DNA from: Leptospiraceae bacterium | Lineage (GTDB): Bacteria > Spirochaetota > Leptospiria > Leptospirales > Leptospiraceae | Assembly (NCBI GenBank): GCA_016708435.1 | Contig: JADJFV010000001.1 | Coordinates: 496,001 to 560,000, forward strand | DNA: 64,000 nt | Direction: 5' to 3' | Shown here: positions 43,792 through 53,324 of the stretch, in pieces | Layout: every line of letters begins with the position of its first letter | Numbering within the stretch: the stretch's first letter is position 1 | The notes under the pieces: model-generated | Database searches by the model: none | Seen by the model: only the letters and a program-made list of their open reading frames with translations | What the model was told of the DNA's origin: nothing | Position numbers and translations under genes: made by a program

Positions 43792-45114
43792 ATGCAGACT
43801 TTAGAACAACTTCAATCTGGTAAATTAATTGGAACAAAAAATCTCAAACTCTCCTGTGGATTAAAAAAATTCCCAAGCGAAATACTCGCATTATCCGACA
43901 CTTTGGAGCAATTGGATTTATCCGGTAATCAGTTATCAGAGCTACCGGATAATTTTGATTTGCTTAAAAATCTAAAAATTCTTTTTCTTTCAGATAATCA
44001 TTTTACAAAGTTTCCAGGTATTCTTTCTAAATGTATAAACTTAGATATAATTGGATTTAAAGCAAATGAAATTGCAGAAATTGAAGAAGATGCTTTCCCA
44101 AATAACTTACGATGGCTTATCTTGACAAACAACCATTTGTCGCAATTACCAAATTCTATTGGCAAATGCTATCGCCTTCAAAAATTAATGCTCGCCGGGA
44201 ATAGACTTACAACCCTGCCTGAAACCTTAGCTGAGTGTAAAAATTTAGAATTGCTTCGAATTTCAGCAAATAGCCTTACGGAAATTCCTGCATGGCTAGT
44301 ATCTCTGCCAAAATTAGCATGGTTAGCATTTGCGGGTAATCCTTGTTCTGCTCATTATTTTTCGAGTTCTAATTTACCTGACATTTCATGGAATGAACTT
44401 GAAATAAAAGCTCAATTGGGGCAAGGTGCTTCTGGTATAATCCATAAAGCCGAGTGGATAACATCAAATAGGCGGTCTATAGCAATAAAGGTATTCAAGG
44501 GCGGAATTACAAGTGATGGACTTCCAATAGATGAAATGCTTGCATCGGTTGCAGCAGGAAGTCATCCTAATCTTGTTAAATTGATTGCAAAACTTTCCAA
44601 TCATCCAGAGAACAATCAGGGTTTAGCGCTAGAATTAATTCCAGATACTTTTGAAAATCTAGGAAACCCGCCGAGCTTTGAAACCTGCACAAGAGATACT
44701 TTTAAAGAAGGCTTGCTTTTTCATCTTGATTCAATACTGAGAATACTTATGAATATATGCTCTGCAATAGAACATCTTCATTCTCGTGAAATCATGCACG
44801 GTGATTTGTATGCCCATAATACCCTAGTCGATAAAAGAAATTTCAAAATTCTCTTTGGGGATTTTGGAGCTGCAACCATTTATAAAAGTAATTCCAATGT
44901 TGTGGAAAGTATTATTCGCCTAGAAACAAGAGCCTTTGGCTGTCTTATGGATGACTTATTACAAAGAGTTTATGAAACTGAAATGGCATCAGAAGCTTAC
45001 AAGTCCCTTATGAAAATTAAATTGAAATGTTTAGAAAATGAAGTTCTTGCGCGTCCTGACTTTACAAATATCAATAAAGGACTTGTTGCAATAAAGAAAG
45101 ATTATTTTGATTGA
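43792..45114 (+). CDS. Leucine-rich-repeat protein kinase
   Basis: A 440-aa protein with about seven LRRs at residues 20-185 (LEQLDLSGNQLSELPDNFDL, LRWLILTNNHLSQLPNSIGK, LQKLMLAGNRLTTLPETLAE) joined to a Hanks-type kinase at 198-440. Kinase landmarks: glycine loop LGQGASGIIHKAEW, ATP-binding Lys in AIKVFKG, catalytic loop HGDLYAHNTLVD (HRD replaced by HGD) and FGDFGAATIY (DFG). No membrane segment, so cytoplasmic. LRRs probably select substrates or sense partners. It ends 3 nt before the DUF1577-like gene. Similar LRR-kinases are scattered in bacteria, but their targets are unknown. Confidence 0.9.
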   Translation: MQTLEQLQSGKLIGTKNLKLSCGLKKFPSEILALSDTLEQLDLSGNQLSELPDNFDLLKNLKILFLSDNHFTKFPGILSKCINLDIIGFKANEIAEIEEDAFPNNLRWLILTNNHLSQLPNSIGKCYRLQKLMLAGNRLTTLPETLAECKNLELLRISANSLTEIPAWLVSLPKLAWLAFAGNPCSAHYFSSSNLPDISWNELEIKAQLGQGASGIIHKAEWITSNRRSIAIKVFKGGITSDGLPIDEMLASVAAGSHPNLVKLIAKLSNHPENNQGLALELIPDTFENLGNPPSFETCTRDTFKEGLLFHLDSILRILMNICSAIEHLHSREIMHGDLYAHNTLVDKRNFKILFGDFGAATIYKSNSNVVESIIRLETRAFGCLMDDLLQRVYETEMASEAYKSLMKIKLKCLENEVLARPDFTNINKGLVAIKKDYFD

Positions 45115-45117
45115 CTT

Positions 45118-45951
45118 GTGACTCCAACTGCCTTTCATTTGGAATTGTCTATGATGAATTCAAATAAGAAATTAGCAATGGCTGCTCTCGGAGCTCCAGA
45201 TACAAGAAAAGTTACCGATGAGAAAGTTGAAACTGACATCAAAGTAAGTAATATCATCAGTATGAATGAAGTAACGATTTTTTTAGGGGATGATCATATC
45301 AAAGAAGTTCTTCGCTCCAATTACAATAGGCTCAGACATCTCTTCGATCGCTATACTGTTATAATAAAAGATAAACAAGACGAGCGAATTCGTCTGATGA
45401 AAAGTTTCGACCAGCCAATAGTAATTTTAAACCGTGACGTTCCTGAAAGCACACCAGCAATGTCAGTGCCATTCAATGATTATTTCCGAATGCTTAAGGG
45501 AGAAAAAAATACAGAGCCTTTTAAAGCTGAAATTTGTGTTCCAATAAAATATCGACAGTTTATTATCATTGGATATGTGCAAGTTTTACATTCTAAGAGA
45601 CTAGATTTAAATTCCTTTAATCTAGTTGGACTTGCCGCTTCGTCTATTAAAAAGGAAATCAGTGAATATAAAAACTATGAAGAATCCACAGAAGTCTGCA
45701 AAGTGACAAGCATCACTGAAACTGAAGTTACTTTTTTACATTCATTAAACAAACACTTTTCACGAATTTTTCAAATGGGTTCGATTGTTATTCTGGATTT
45801 GTATTCGAAGGATACGCGGCTAACAGTAAAAGTCTCTATTAAGGGACTAAAGCCATTAGACAAATATTTTGCGGTCACAGGTCAGTATGTGAATATGTCA
45901 ATTGATCAATATGAAAAGATTGAAGGACTATTAATTCCTCAAACAGCTTGA
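45118..45951 (+). CDS. DUF1577-like protein
   Basis: A 277-aa protein from GTG 45118; an ATG at 45151 (MMNSNKKLAMAALGAP) is a possible alternative. It has an N-terminal alpha/beta part with a GAF-like flavour (IVILNRDVPESTPAMSVPFN, EICVPIKYRQFIIIGYVQVL) and a C-terminal small beta domain (GSIVILDLYSKDTRLTVKVS) that resembles PilZ. This arrangement fits the leptospiral DUF1577 family as remembered. A c-di-GMP link is speculation. Closely follows the LRR-kinase gene and may share its transcript. Confidence 0.7.
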   Translation: MTPTAFHLELSMMNSNKKLAMAALGAPDTRKVTDEKVETDIKVSNIISMNEVTIFLGDDHIKEVLRSNYNRLRHLFDRYTVIIKDKQDERIRLMKSFDQPIVILNRDVPESTPAMSVPFNDYFRMLKGEKNTEPFKAEICVPIKYRQFIIIGYVQVLHSKRLDLNSFNLVGLAASSIKKEISEYKNYEESTEVCKVTSITETEVTFLHSLNKHFSRIFQMGSIVILDLYSKDTRLTVKVSIKGLKPLDKYFAVTGQYVNMSIDQYEKIEGLLIPQTA

Positions 45952-45956
45952 TTTTT

Positions 45957-47057
45957 TCATTCTAAGCTTCCTTTGAATGAAAGCAGAATTTCTGTTCCGT
46001 GATTTGTTTTTGGACTTTCGATTGTTTTTATTTCAATATTAGCATTAGACATTTCTAAGAATTTTTTTACAAGTGGCATTCCATAACCTGCGCCTGATTC
46101 ACCTTTTGTTCCCGGTCTACTAGTTGGCTTAGTTATATCAAAAATATTGTCCAAAATTCTTTGAGGGATTCCTATTCCATTATCTTTGATTGATAGAATT
46201 ATTTGTTCCTCTTTCTGGAAGGCATGAATCTGAATGCTAGAATTTACAAATGAAAACTTAATTGCATTTGTTATAAGATTATCAATAACGGAGTGCGAAA
46301 AAGAGTTCGTATCAACATGTATTAAAAAATTTTTAGGAACATTTACCTCAATGCTTATTTCCTTTTCATGTAATAAATTTTTAAATATTAACAAAGATGA
46401 GTTGATTGTTTCTAATAAACTAACTGATTTGATATCTACATTGTATTTCTTATCTTGAATGCTATACATTTTCTTCACACTATCCAAGATTTCCATGCAA
46501 TTTTTTGTAGCCTGTTGTAATATATCATTCATCTCAATGTAGACTTCTTGATTTTCAGGAAAAATCTGATTGATTGAATCTATTGCGACAATTGGATTTC
46601 TGAGATCGTGAAGTAATACTCGAAGCAACTCTTTGTTATTCTCATTTGTTCGTTTTAATTCTTCTGTTCTTTCTTTCAGGGCTAATTGTTGATTCACTCT
46701 CGCGAGTAATTCCGGCGGATTAAACGGTTTCGCAATATAATCCACACCACCAACAGCGAAAGCTTTTATTAGATTCTCTGGCTCAGACATCGCAGTTAAA
46801 AAGATGATAGGGATTTCTGAAAACCTTTCATCTTCTTTGATTAATTTGCAAGTCTCATAACCATCCATCTCCGGCATATTAATATCTAAAAGAATTAAAT
46901 CTGGCATTTTTTTTTCGACAGCTTTCAATGCTTGAAATCCACTAGTAGCAAGGAAAATATTATATCCATGTTCTGATAAAACTTGTCCTAATACCTGAAC
47001 ATTTTTTGGCATATCGTCCACGATTAGAATTTGGTGTTGTTTTTTTAATTTTTCCAT
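45957..47057 (-). CDS. Receiver-histidine kinase (REC-HisKA-HATPase)
   Basis: A 366-aa cytoplasmic protein. REC at about 8-125 (ILIVDDMPKNVQVLGQVLSE, phospho-Asp in LILLDINMPEMDGYE, Lys in YIAKPF). Dimerisation helix with phospho-His in LLRVLLHDLRNPIVAID (about 148-164), and HATPase with IKDNGIGIPQRILDNIF and GAGYGMPLVKKFLEMSN. It lacks a membrane sensor, so it probably relays signals from another kinase by its N-terminal receiver. It lies 34 nt downstream of the large hybrid kinase on the same strand, its likely upstream partner. Confidence 0.9.
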   Translation of the reverse strand: MEKLKKQHQILIVDDMPKNVQVLGQVLSEHGYNIFLATSGFQALKAVEKKMPDLILLDINMPEMDGYETCKLIKEDERFSEIPIIFLTAMSEPENLIKAFAVGGVDYIAKPFNPPELLARVNQQLALKERTEELKRTNENNKELLRVLLHDLRNPIVAIDSINQIFPENQEVYIEMNDILQQATKNCMEILDSVKKMYSIQDKKYNVDIKSVSLLETINSSLLIFKNLLHEKEISIEVNVPKNFLIHVDTNSFSHSVIDNLITNAIKFSFVNSSIQIHAFQKEEQIILSIKDNGIGIPQRILDNIFDITKPTSRPGTKGESGAGYGMPLVKKFLEMSNANIEIKTIESPKTNHGTEILLSFKGSLE

Positions 47058-47091
47058 GAAATATTTTTTAACCCTGCTTATATCTTTAGTT

Positions 47092-49857
47092 TTAAGAAGA
47101 AATTTTTTTTAATTCATCCATTAAATCAGGAAACTGTTTTAGGAGAGAAATAATTTTATCAATATCAAATCGATCTGCATATATCTCTAAATCTCTTCCC
47201 CATAAATATAGCGGCTTATATTCATATTCCTTTCCCAGAGATTTGATTTGCTTCGCCAAACGAACAGTTTCCGCTACATCAATTACTTCAATAAGATCTT
47301 CCAATTTTTTCATTGTATCCGAAGCTATACTTTTGATGAGTATTCGAACATTGGATAAACTCAATCTTACTTCATTTTCAGATTGGCTTTCTTCGATATC
47401 TAATTGCTTAGATTCAACTTTATAGTTCAAAAATTCTGATATTTTTTCAATTAAATTTTTTCGACTTACTGGTTTTTGCAAATAACCATCACAAGAGTCA
47501 ATCACTTCAGTCTTTGTTTGCTCAAAAGCCGAAGCAGTGAGAGCTATAATAGGAATGTCTTTAGTCTTATTATTAGATTTTAAAATCTGAATGGCTTCGA
47601 CTCCATTCATAACAGGCATTTTAATATCCATAAGAATTAAATCAGGGCGATTTTCTTCTACCGCCTCAAGGGCAAGTTTCCCATTTTCAGCTTCAATTAT
47701 TATTAAATTGCTAAAATCTTCTAGAAAATTTCGAACAAGTTGTCTATTCACAAAGATATCATCCACAACTAAGATTTTTCCAGGTTCAAAGTGAAATTCA
47801 TTTTCTAAAATGTCAAAATTTTCTTCACTGCCAAGATTCGCATTGATGCTAAAGCCTGAGAATACTTCCAAATTTTTTAATACAATTTCAAATCGAGTCC
47901 CTTGATTAATTTCACTATGTAAGAAAATTTCTCCGTTCATTAATTTTATTAGTTTCCTAGCAATCGTTAAGCCAAGTCCTGTCCCACCATATACATTGTG
48001 ATCTTGACCGGATCGCTGTGTAAAGGCATCAAATATTTTACTTTGATCCTTTTTTGGAATTCCTATTCCAGTGTCTTCTACTTCAATTAATAATTCTACT
48101 GTATTATCTTTCGAATTATAGGAAATCTGTTTAGCGGATACTTTGATGTAACCAGTATGAGTAAACTTTACAGCATTCCCTATTAGGTTTAGGAGAATTT
48201 GTCGTAACCGCAATTCATCCAGAACAATCCTATCCGGGAGCTCTTCCGAAATAATAAAATCTAGTTTTAATCCTTTTTCTTCCAATTTTTGAGAGAAGAT
48301 TATTTGCATCTCTTCAAACATCTTCTTGAAGTGAACAACAGAATTGTTTAATTCAAATTTACCGGACTCTATCTTTGATAAATCCAATACGTCATTAATT
48401 AATTTCAGTAAAACTCTACCGCTGGTAATAATGGAAAGGGCATATTGCTTCAAATTTTCGTCTGTAAGTTTTCTATTTAAAATTTCGCTAAATCCTAAAA
48501 TTGCATTCATTGGAGTGCGAATTTCATGACTCATATTTGCTAAGAATTCACTTTTTGCCTTATTAGCATTATCCGCAGCATTTTTTGCTTCGATAAGTTT
48601 CTTTTGAAATTCATTTCTTTCAGTCACATCTCGAAAACTTGCAATTGCGCCATACAAATTATTGTCTTTATCGAGTAAGGGGAGTGCATGAACAGAAAGC
48701 CATTTTTGATTTCCCTCTTCATCTACAATTCCATGCTCAATAGGACCAACTTCTCTTTTTTCTCTCATGGCAATTGCTAAAGGTAATTGATCCAGAGGGT
48801 AAGGGTTACCAATTGAATCAACTTGGCGCCATTCTTTAGAATTAAAATAACGCTTTGCAATTTCAGTTTCTTTAATAGAAAGAATTCTTTCCGCTCCCTT
48901 ATTTGCATAGATGATTTCGCCTTTGAGGTTAACCTCAACTAGCCCCTCAGGCATAGACTCAAGAATCTCGTTTAATTTCTTCTCTGCTTCTTTTAAAGAT
49001 ATTTCAGTTAATTTTAACTCCGTTATATCTGTGACAAGAACAACAAATCCTTTTACTTTTCCTTCGCTGATGTCTGGAATATATTGAGCCCAGGTATATC
49101 CTAATTTGCCGTCAGGTTTAGGGATCGCACGCTCAAATCTTTGAGTGACTCCGTTTAAAGCTCCTAATATAAACGGTTCATTTTTTTTGTAGATAGTTTC
49201 TCCCAGAACATCCTGAATTTTCATTCCAATCATTTCTTTTGCAGTTCTTCCAAACCATTCATGATAGGCACGATTAGCAAAACAACAACGTAATTCAGTA
49301 TCCCAATACCCAATCATTCCGGGAATAAAGTCTATTACACTTTGATTGAAATGATTTTGTTCAATAAGAGTTTCCACCTTATTATTTAAATCCAGGAACT
49401 TTATTGCATTTCGGCTAAGAGCAATTAACCCATTGATTTGCTTTTCAGAGAATTCTCTGGGCACTACATCCATAACACTTAAAGTGCCAATTCTATAACC
49501 GTCAGATGTAACAAGTGAAGCACCTGCATAGGATAACACTTGCTTGCCTCTTAAGAAATAAGGATAATTCCTGAACCGTTCATCTTTAGAGCAATCTGCA
49601 ACTGTGAGAACGTTATCAGATAAGATTGTTTTTGCGCACAATGAATAAACCAGCGTTGAATCAGAATTCTCAATGCCAATTGCGGACTTAAGCCAAACAC
49701 GCTCATCAGTTTCGAAACTAATAAATGCAATCGGTGTATCGCAAATTGACCCAGCTAGTGACACAATGTCATCGTATTCTTCTGATGATGTATCAAATGG
49801 GGCATAATTTTTAAGCCTCATTACTCTATCCGGATTACTTTGCGAAAATTTTGACAT
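47092..49857 (-). CDS. Hybrid histidine kinase (GAF-PAS-PAS-HisKA-HATPase-REC)
   Basis: A 921-aa cytoplasmic kinase. GAF at about 15-160 (IAFISFETDERVWLKSAIGI), PAS at 168-285 (LRCCFANRAYHEWFGRTAKE) and 290-415 (GEIIYANKGAERILSIKETE), HisKA with ANMSHEIRTPMNAILGFSEI (about 440), HATPase (VYGGTGLGLTIARKLIKLMN), REC (ILVVDDIFVNRQLVRNFLED, LMDIKMPVMNGVEA). The last 100 residues look like an HPt helix bundle, but where A-H-x-L-K-G is expected I see AKQIKSLGKEYEY with no His, so it is degenerate. Probably paired with the REC-kinase downstream. Confidence 0.9.
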   Translation of the reverse strand: MSKFSQSNPDRVMRLKNYAPFDTSSEEYDDIVSLAGSICDTPIAFISFETDERVWLKSAIGIENSDSTLVYSLCAKTILSDNVLTVADCSKDERFRNYPYFLRGKQVLSYAGASLVTSDGYRIGTLSVMDVVPREFSEKQINGLIALSRNAIKFLDLNNKVETLIEQNHFNQSVIDFIPGMIGYWDTELRCCFANRAYHEWFGRTAKEMIGMKIQDVLGETIYKKNEPFILGALNGVTQRFERAIPKPDGKLGYTWAQYIPDISEGKVKGFVVLVTDITELKLTEISLKEAEKKLNEILESMPEGLVEVNLKGEIIYANKGAERILSIKETEIAKRYFNSKEWRQVDSIGNPYPLDQLPLAIAMREKREVGPIEHGIVDEEGNQKWLSVHALPLLDKDNNLYGAIASFRDVTERNEFQKKLIEAKNAADNANKAKSEFLANMSHEIRTPMNAILGFSEILNRKLTDENLKQYALSIITSGRVLLKLINDVLDLSKIESGKFELNNSVVHFKKMFEEMQIIFSQKLEEKGLKLDFIISEELPDRIVLDELRLRQILLNLIGNAVKFTHTGYIKVSAKQISYNSKDNTVELLIEVEDTGIGIPKKDQSKIFDAFTQRSGQDHNVYGGTGLGLTIARKLIKLMNGEIFLHSEINQGTRFEIVLKNLEVFSGFSINANLGSEENFDILENEFHFEPGKILVVDDIFVNRQLVRNFLEDFSNLIIIEAENGKLALEAVEENRPDLILMDIKMPVMNGVEAIQILKSNNKTKDIPIIALTASAFEQTKTEVIDSCDGYLQKPVSRKNLIEKISEFLNYKVESKQLDIEESQSENEVRLSLSNVRILIKSIASDTMKKLEDLIEVIDVAETVRLAKQIKSLGKEYEYKPLYLWGRDLEIYADRFDIDKIISLLKQFPDLMDELKKISS

Positions 49858-50099
49858 TGCCTTTATGTAACTGTCAATTTGTATAAAAGAATTTCAACCA
49901 ATTATTTATGAAAAGCGTTTGGGATATTGCATATAACGTTGCGATTTACATTAGCAAATAGAAAAGCTGGAAGTGAACTACCAGCTAAACGTTAGAAGAG
50001 AAAATCCTTGAGTGGTTTAGGTAAATCTGCCCACCTACTAGTAGGGAGTAGGCTAATTTATAGTTTAACAAGCATAGCTTATTGAAGATAATACTTATT

Positions 50100-50819
50100 A
50101 TGCGAGATTTTAAAATACTAAAAGAAACATCCTATTTATTTTTAATTCTATCAATTCTTATCCAAGGATCTTGTTTCTTTAGAGCCTACAAAGACAGTGA
50201 AGAGATTTTGAAATCAGAAACACTGAAGGAAGAAGAAAAATTTGAAGAGAGAATTACATTTGTTATTGCATACTCGTTTAATCAAGAAAACTTATTAATT
50301 TCCGTTTCAAGCTATAAAGCTACTCATAGACAAATTATTGCGCTTATAAAAGAGAAATATAAGGATTCTAAGAAAATTAGATTAAACGATCCAGATGAAT
50401 CGGAAATAGTCAAAGCCTGTCGTCAAATTAGTATCCTATGTGCACCTGGCGCAGTAATTTTAGTTTCAACGGAATTTCTTTTCCTCCCGTTTCGATTAAT
50501 AAGCTTTCCCGAAGAACGTTACGAAACAAGAGTCATAGACAAAGGTGTTAGTAAAATCGAAGAAATAAAAATCCCAGACAATATTTTTTTAAAAACAGAT
50601 TATACTCAGGATAAAAATCAAAAGCTTTACGAAATTAAAAATGGATTAGTTCAAATTCCTATTAATGAATTAATCCTTGGAGAATATAAAAAACCTCTCA
50701 TAAAACTCATTTTATTTAATACCAAAACGGCTACGAATGATTATGCGACATTCATTGATTTAACAAAAGAAATGGAAAAAGATTCCGAGTTGGTAAAGAG
50801 ATTAAAAGAAAGATTCTAG
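50100..50819 (+). CDS. Putative lipoprotein, unknown
   Basis: The ATG at 50100 (239 aa) is preferred to an in-frame TTG at 50082. The signal FLILSILIQGSC gives a lipobox ending QGSC. The mature protein is charged and mixed alpha/beta, with a hydrophobic stretch QISILCAPGAVILVSTEFLF (about 120-140). It ends in a Lys/Glu-rich helix. No family recognised; single gene. Confidence 0.65.
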   Translation: MRDFKILKETSYLFLILSILIQGSCFFRAYKDSEEILKSETLKEEEKFEERITFVIAYSFNQENLLISVSSYKATHRQIIALIKEKYKDSKKIRLNDPDESEIVKACRQISILCAPGAVILVSTEFLFLPFRLISFPEERYETRVIDKGVSKIEEIKIPDNIFLKTDYTQDKNQKLYEIKNGLVQIPINELILGEYKKPLIKLILFNTKTATNDYATFIDLTKEMEKDSELVKRLKERF

Positions 50820-50874
50820 AAGAAGCTTCTATCATTATCTGTCTTCTCGACATTCTTATAACAGATAAAACAAA

Positions 50875-51225
50875 TCAAAGTTTATTCTTTACGATAGAAA
50901 TGTCATTATAGAATGGTGGTTTTTCAATTTTACAAATTAACTTATAGTATCCTAAATATTCCGAAAAGGATTTATCATTGTCAATGGAATCAACTGACTC
51001 AACAAATTTTGTCTCAATATATATTGTTTCTCGACTGGACAATTCGATATATGTATAGCCATTAAAACTTGCCGCTCTGACTCTTTTATTATCTTTAATT
51101 CTACCAAGCAATGGGCACGGATTTCGCAAGGAATTATCTTCTGCCTCCATATTTTGCAAGAAAATACAATCAGAAAAACAGGTTAATAAAAGTAGAATTA
51201 TAAAAGAAAGAATCGTTTGTTTCAT
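50875..51225 (-). CDS. Small putative lipoprotein, unknown
   Basis: ATG 51225 (116 aa) gives MKQTILSFIILLLLTCFSDC with FSDC as a loose lipobox; an upstream in-frame start at 51258 would place 11 extra residues before the signal. The mature part is short and polar with two further Cys (NPCPLLG, LICKIE). No family recognised. Confidence 0.6.
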   Translation of the reverse strand: MKQTILSFIILLLLTCFSDCIFLQNMEAEDNSLRNPCPLLGRIKDNKRVRAASFNGYTYIELSSRETIYIETKFVESVDSIDNDKSFSEYLGYYKLICKIEKPPFYNDISIVKNKL

Positions 51226-51352
51226 TTTAATATCATAAATCTTTATTTTTTTAATCAAAAAAAAATATTGCGTTAGCGATCAACTGGATGACTGCGGATA
51301 ATTCATATCATCCGCAGTCAGGAAGGCGAGCGCGGCGGCTGTCTACATAAAA

Positions 51353-51380
51353 GTAGAGACGCGATTAATCGCGTCTCTAC
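51353..51380. repeat. 28-bp perfect palindrome, family member 2
   Basis: Half-site GTAGAGACGCGATT followed by its exact reverse complement. It lies 36 nt after the end of etfA (minus strand). Same length and outer arms as the palindromes at 3975-4002 and 53280-53307. Confidence 0.75.
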
Positions 51381-51415
51381 AACATCGAAATTGCGCCGCA
51401 ACGCCCGAAAGAAAA

Positions 51416-52375
51416 TTAACCTAAAACTTTTTTAAACTCAGCGGTTAATGCAGGAACTACTTCAAACAAGTCAGCAACAACACCGTAGGTCGCTACTTTG
51501 AAAATAGGAGCTTCGGCATCTTTGTTGATTGCGACGATGTATTTAGAAGAACCCATACCAGCCATGTGTTGGATAGATCCAGAAATACCGCACGCAATAT
51601 AGCAATTAGGCGATACAGTTTTACCTGTTTGTCCAACTTGGTGGCTATGAGAAATCCAACCAGAGTCAACAGCCGCACGAGAAGCACCTAACGCTGCACC
51701 TAAAAGATCAGCTAGAGATTGTAACATTGGGAAGTTCTCAGGACCTTTCATACCACGACCACCGGAAACGATGATAGAAGCTTCAGTGAGTTGAATTTTG
51801 CTTCCACCGGACAATTCAGTTCCAGTGATTTTTACTTTCACATCACCTGCACCTGCGGATACTGCTTCTACTGCACCGGCACCAGCTTTAGAACCAACCT
51901 CTTGTGAGTTTGGACGAACTGTGAATGCTTGTATGTCAGTGGTTACTTTGATGTTTGCGTAAGCTTTACCGGAATAGATTGGTTTTTTAGCTACTACTTT
52001 TCCACCGTCAACCGAAAGACCAACTACGTCAGCTACAATTCCAGAGCCGATTTTAACAGCTACTCTTGGAGAGTAATCTTTTCCATAACCAGTATGTGGC
52101 ATTAGAACTACAGTAGGTTTTTTAGCTTTTACAGTTTCAGCGATTACGTTTGCGTAAGCTTCTGCATTGAAGTCACCAACGTTTGCGGTTAACACCTTGT
52201 CAGCCCCTACAGCACCGAGGTCGCCAGCAAATTTTTCAGCACCAGCACCGATTAATAATACTTCTACTTGTCCTCCGAGGGTATCCGCGATTTTGCGCGC
52301 TGCGGAAGTTAACTCTCTAGAGATTTTTTTTAATTCACCGTCTTTGATTTCACCAACTACGAATACATTTGACAT
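51416..52375 (-). CDS. etfA: Electron transfer flavoprotein, alpha subunit
   Basis: A 319-aa protein. The N-terminal half is the ETF alpha/beta domain; the C-terminal FAD-binding domain has VSGGRGMKGPENFPMLQSLA, GASRAAVDSGWISHSHQVGQ, TGKTVSPNCYIACGISGSIQ and VAINKDAEAPIFKVATYGVV. With EtfB it takes electrons from acyl-CoA dehydrogenases to the quinone pool, matching a lifestyle based on beta-oxidation of fatty acids. The start is 11 nt after etfB. Confidence 0.96.
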   Translation of the reverse strand: MSNVFVVGEIKDGELKKISRELTSAARKIADTLGGQVEVLLIGAGAEKFAGDLGAVGADKVLTANVGDFNAEAYANVIAETVKAKKPTVVLMPHTGYGKDYSPRVAVKIGSGIVADVVGLSVDGGKVVAKKPIYSGKAYANIKVTTDIQAFTVRPNSQEVGSKAGAGAVEAVSAGAGDVKVKITGTELSGGSKIQLTEASIIVSGGRGMKGPENFPMLQSLADLLGAALGASRAAVDSGWISHSHQVGQTGKTVSPNCYIACGISGSIQHMAGMGSSKYIVAINKDAEAPIFKVATYGVVADLFEVVPALTAEFKKVLG

Positions 52376-52382
52376 ATCAGGG

Positions 52383-53148
<766 letters not shown>

Positions 53149-53279
53149 AAACGCCTCTTATATATAATATTTTGACTTTAATTGAACTTAATCTTGAAAC
53201 CCGTATCCTAGAAAAGCCTTTTTTAGTACACTTTGTCTAATTTACGGCGTTTGTTTTAAGCATTGCGATGGTATTAACG

Positions 53280-53307
53280 GTAGGGAACGCATATATGCAT
53301 TCCCTAC
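53280..53307. repeat. 28-bp near-perfect palindrome, family member 3
   Basis: GTAGGGAACGCATA followed by TATGCATTCCCTAC, with a single G-T mismatch. It lies between the end of the P83/100-like gene and the promoter side of etfB... more exactly in the gap 53149-53324. Same length and outer arms as members 1 and 2. Confidence 0.7.
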
Positions 53308-53324
53308 ATCGAAAAAACGTCGCC

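Noticed and set aside
49920..50060. Small hairpins (GCTGG...CCAGC and CCTACTAGTAGG) in the gap before the lipoprotein gene
   Set aside because: Short stems, no tRNA-like cloverleaf or riboswitch core; no feature claimed.
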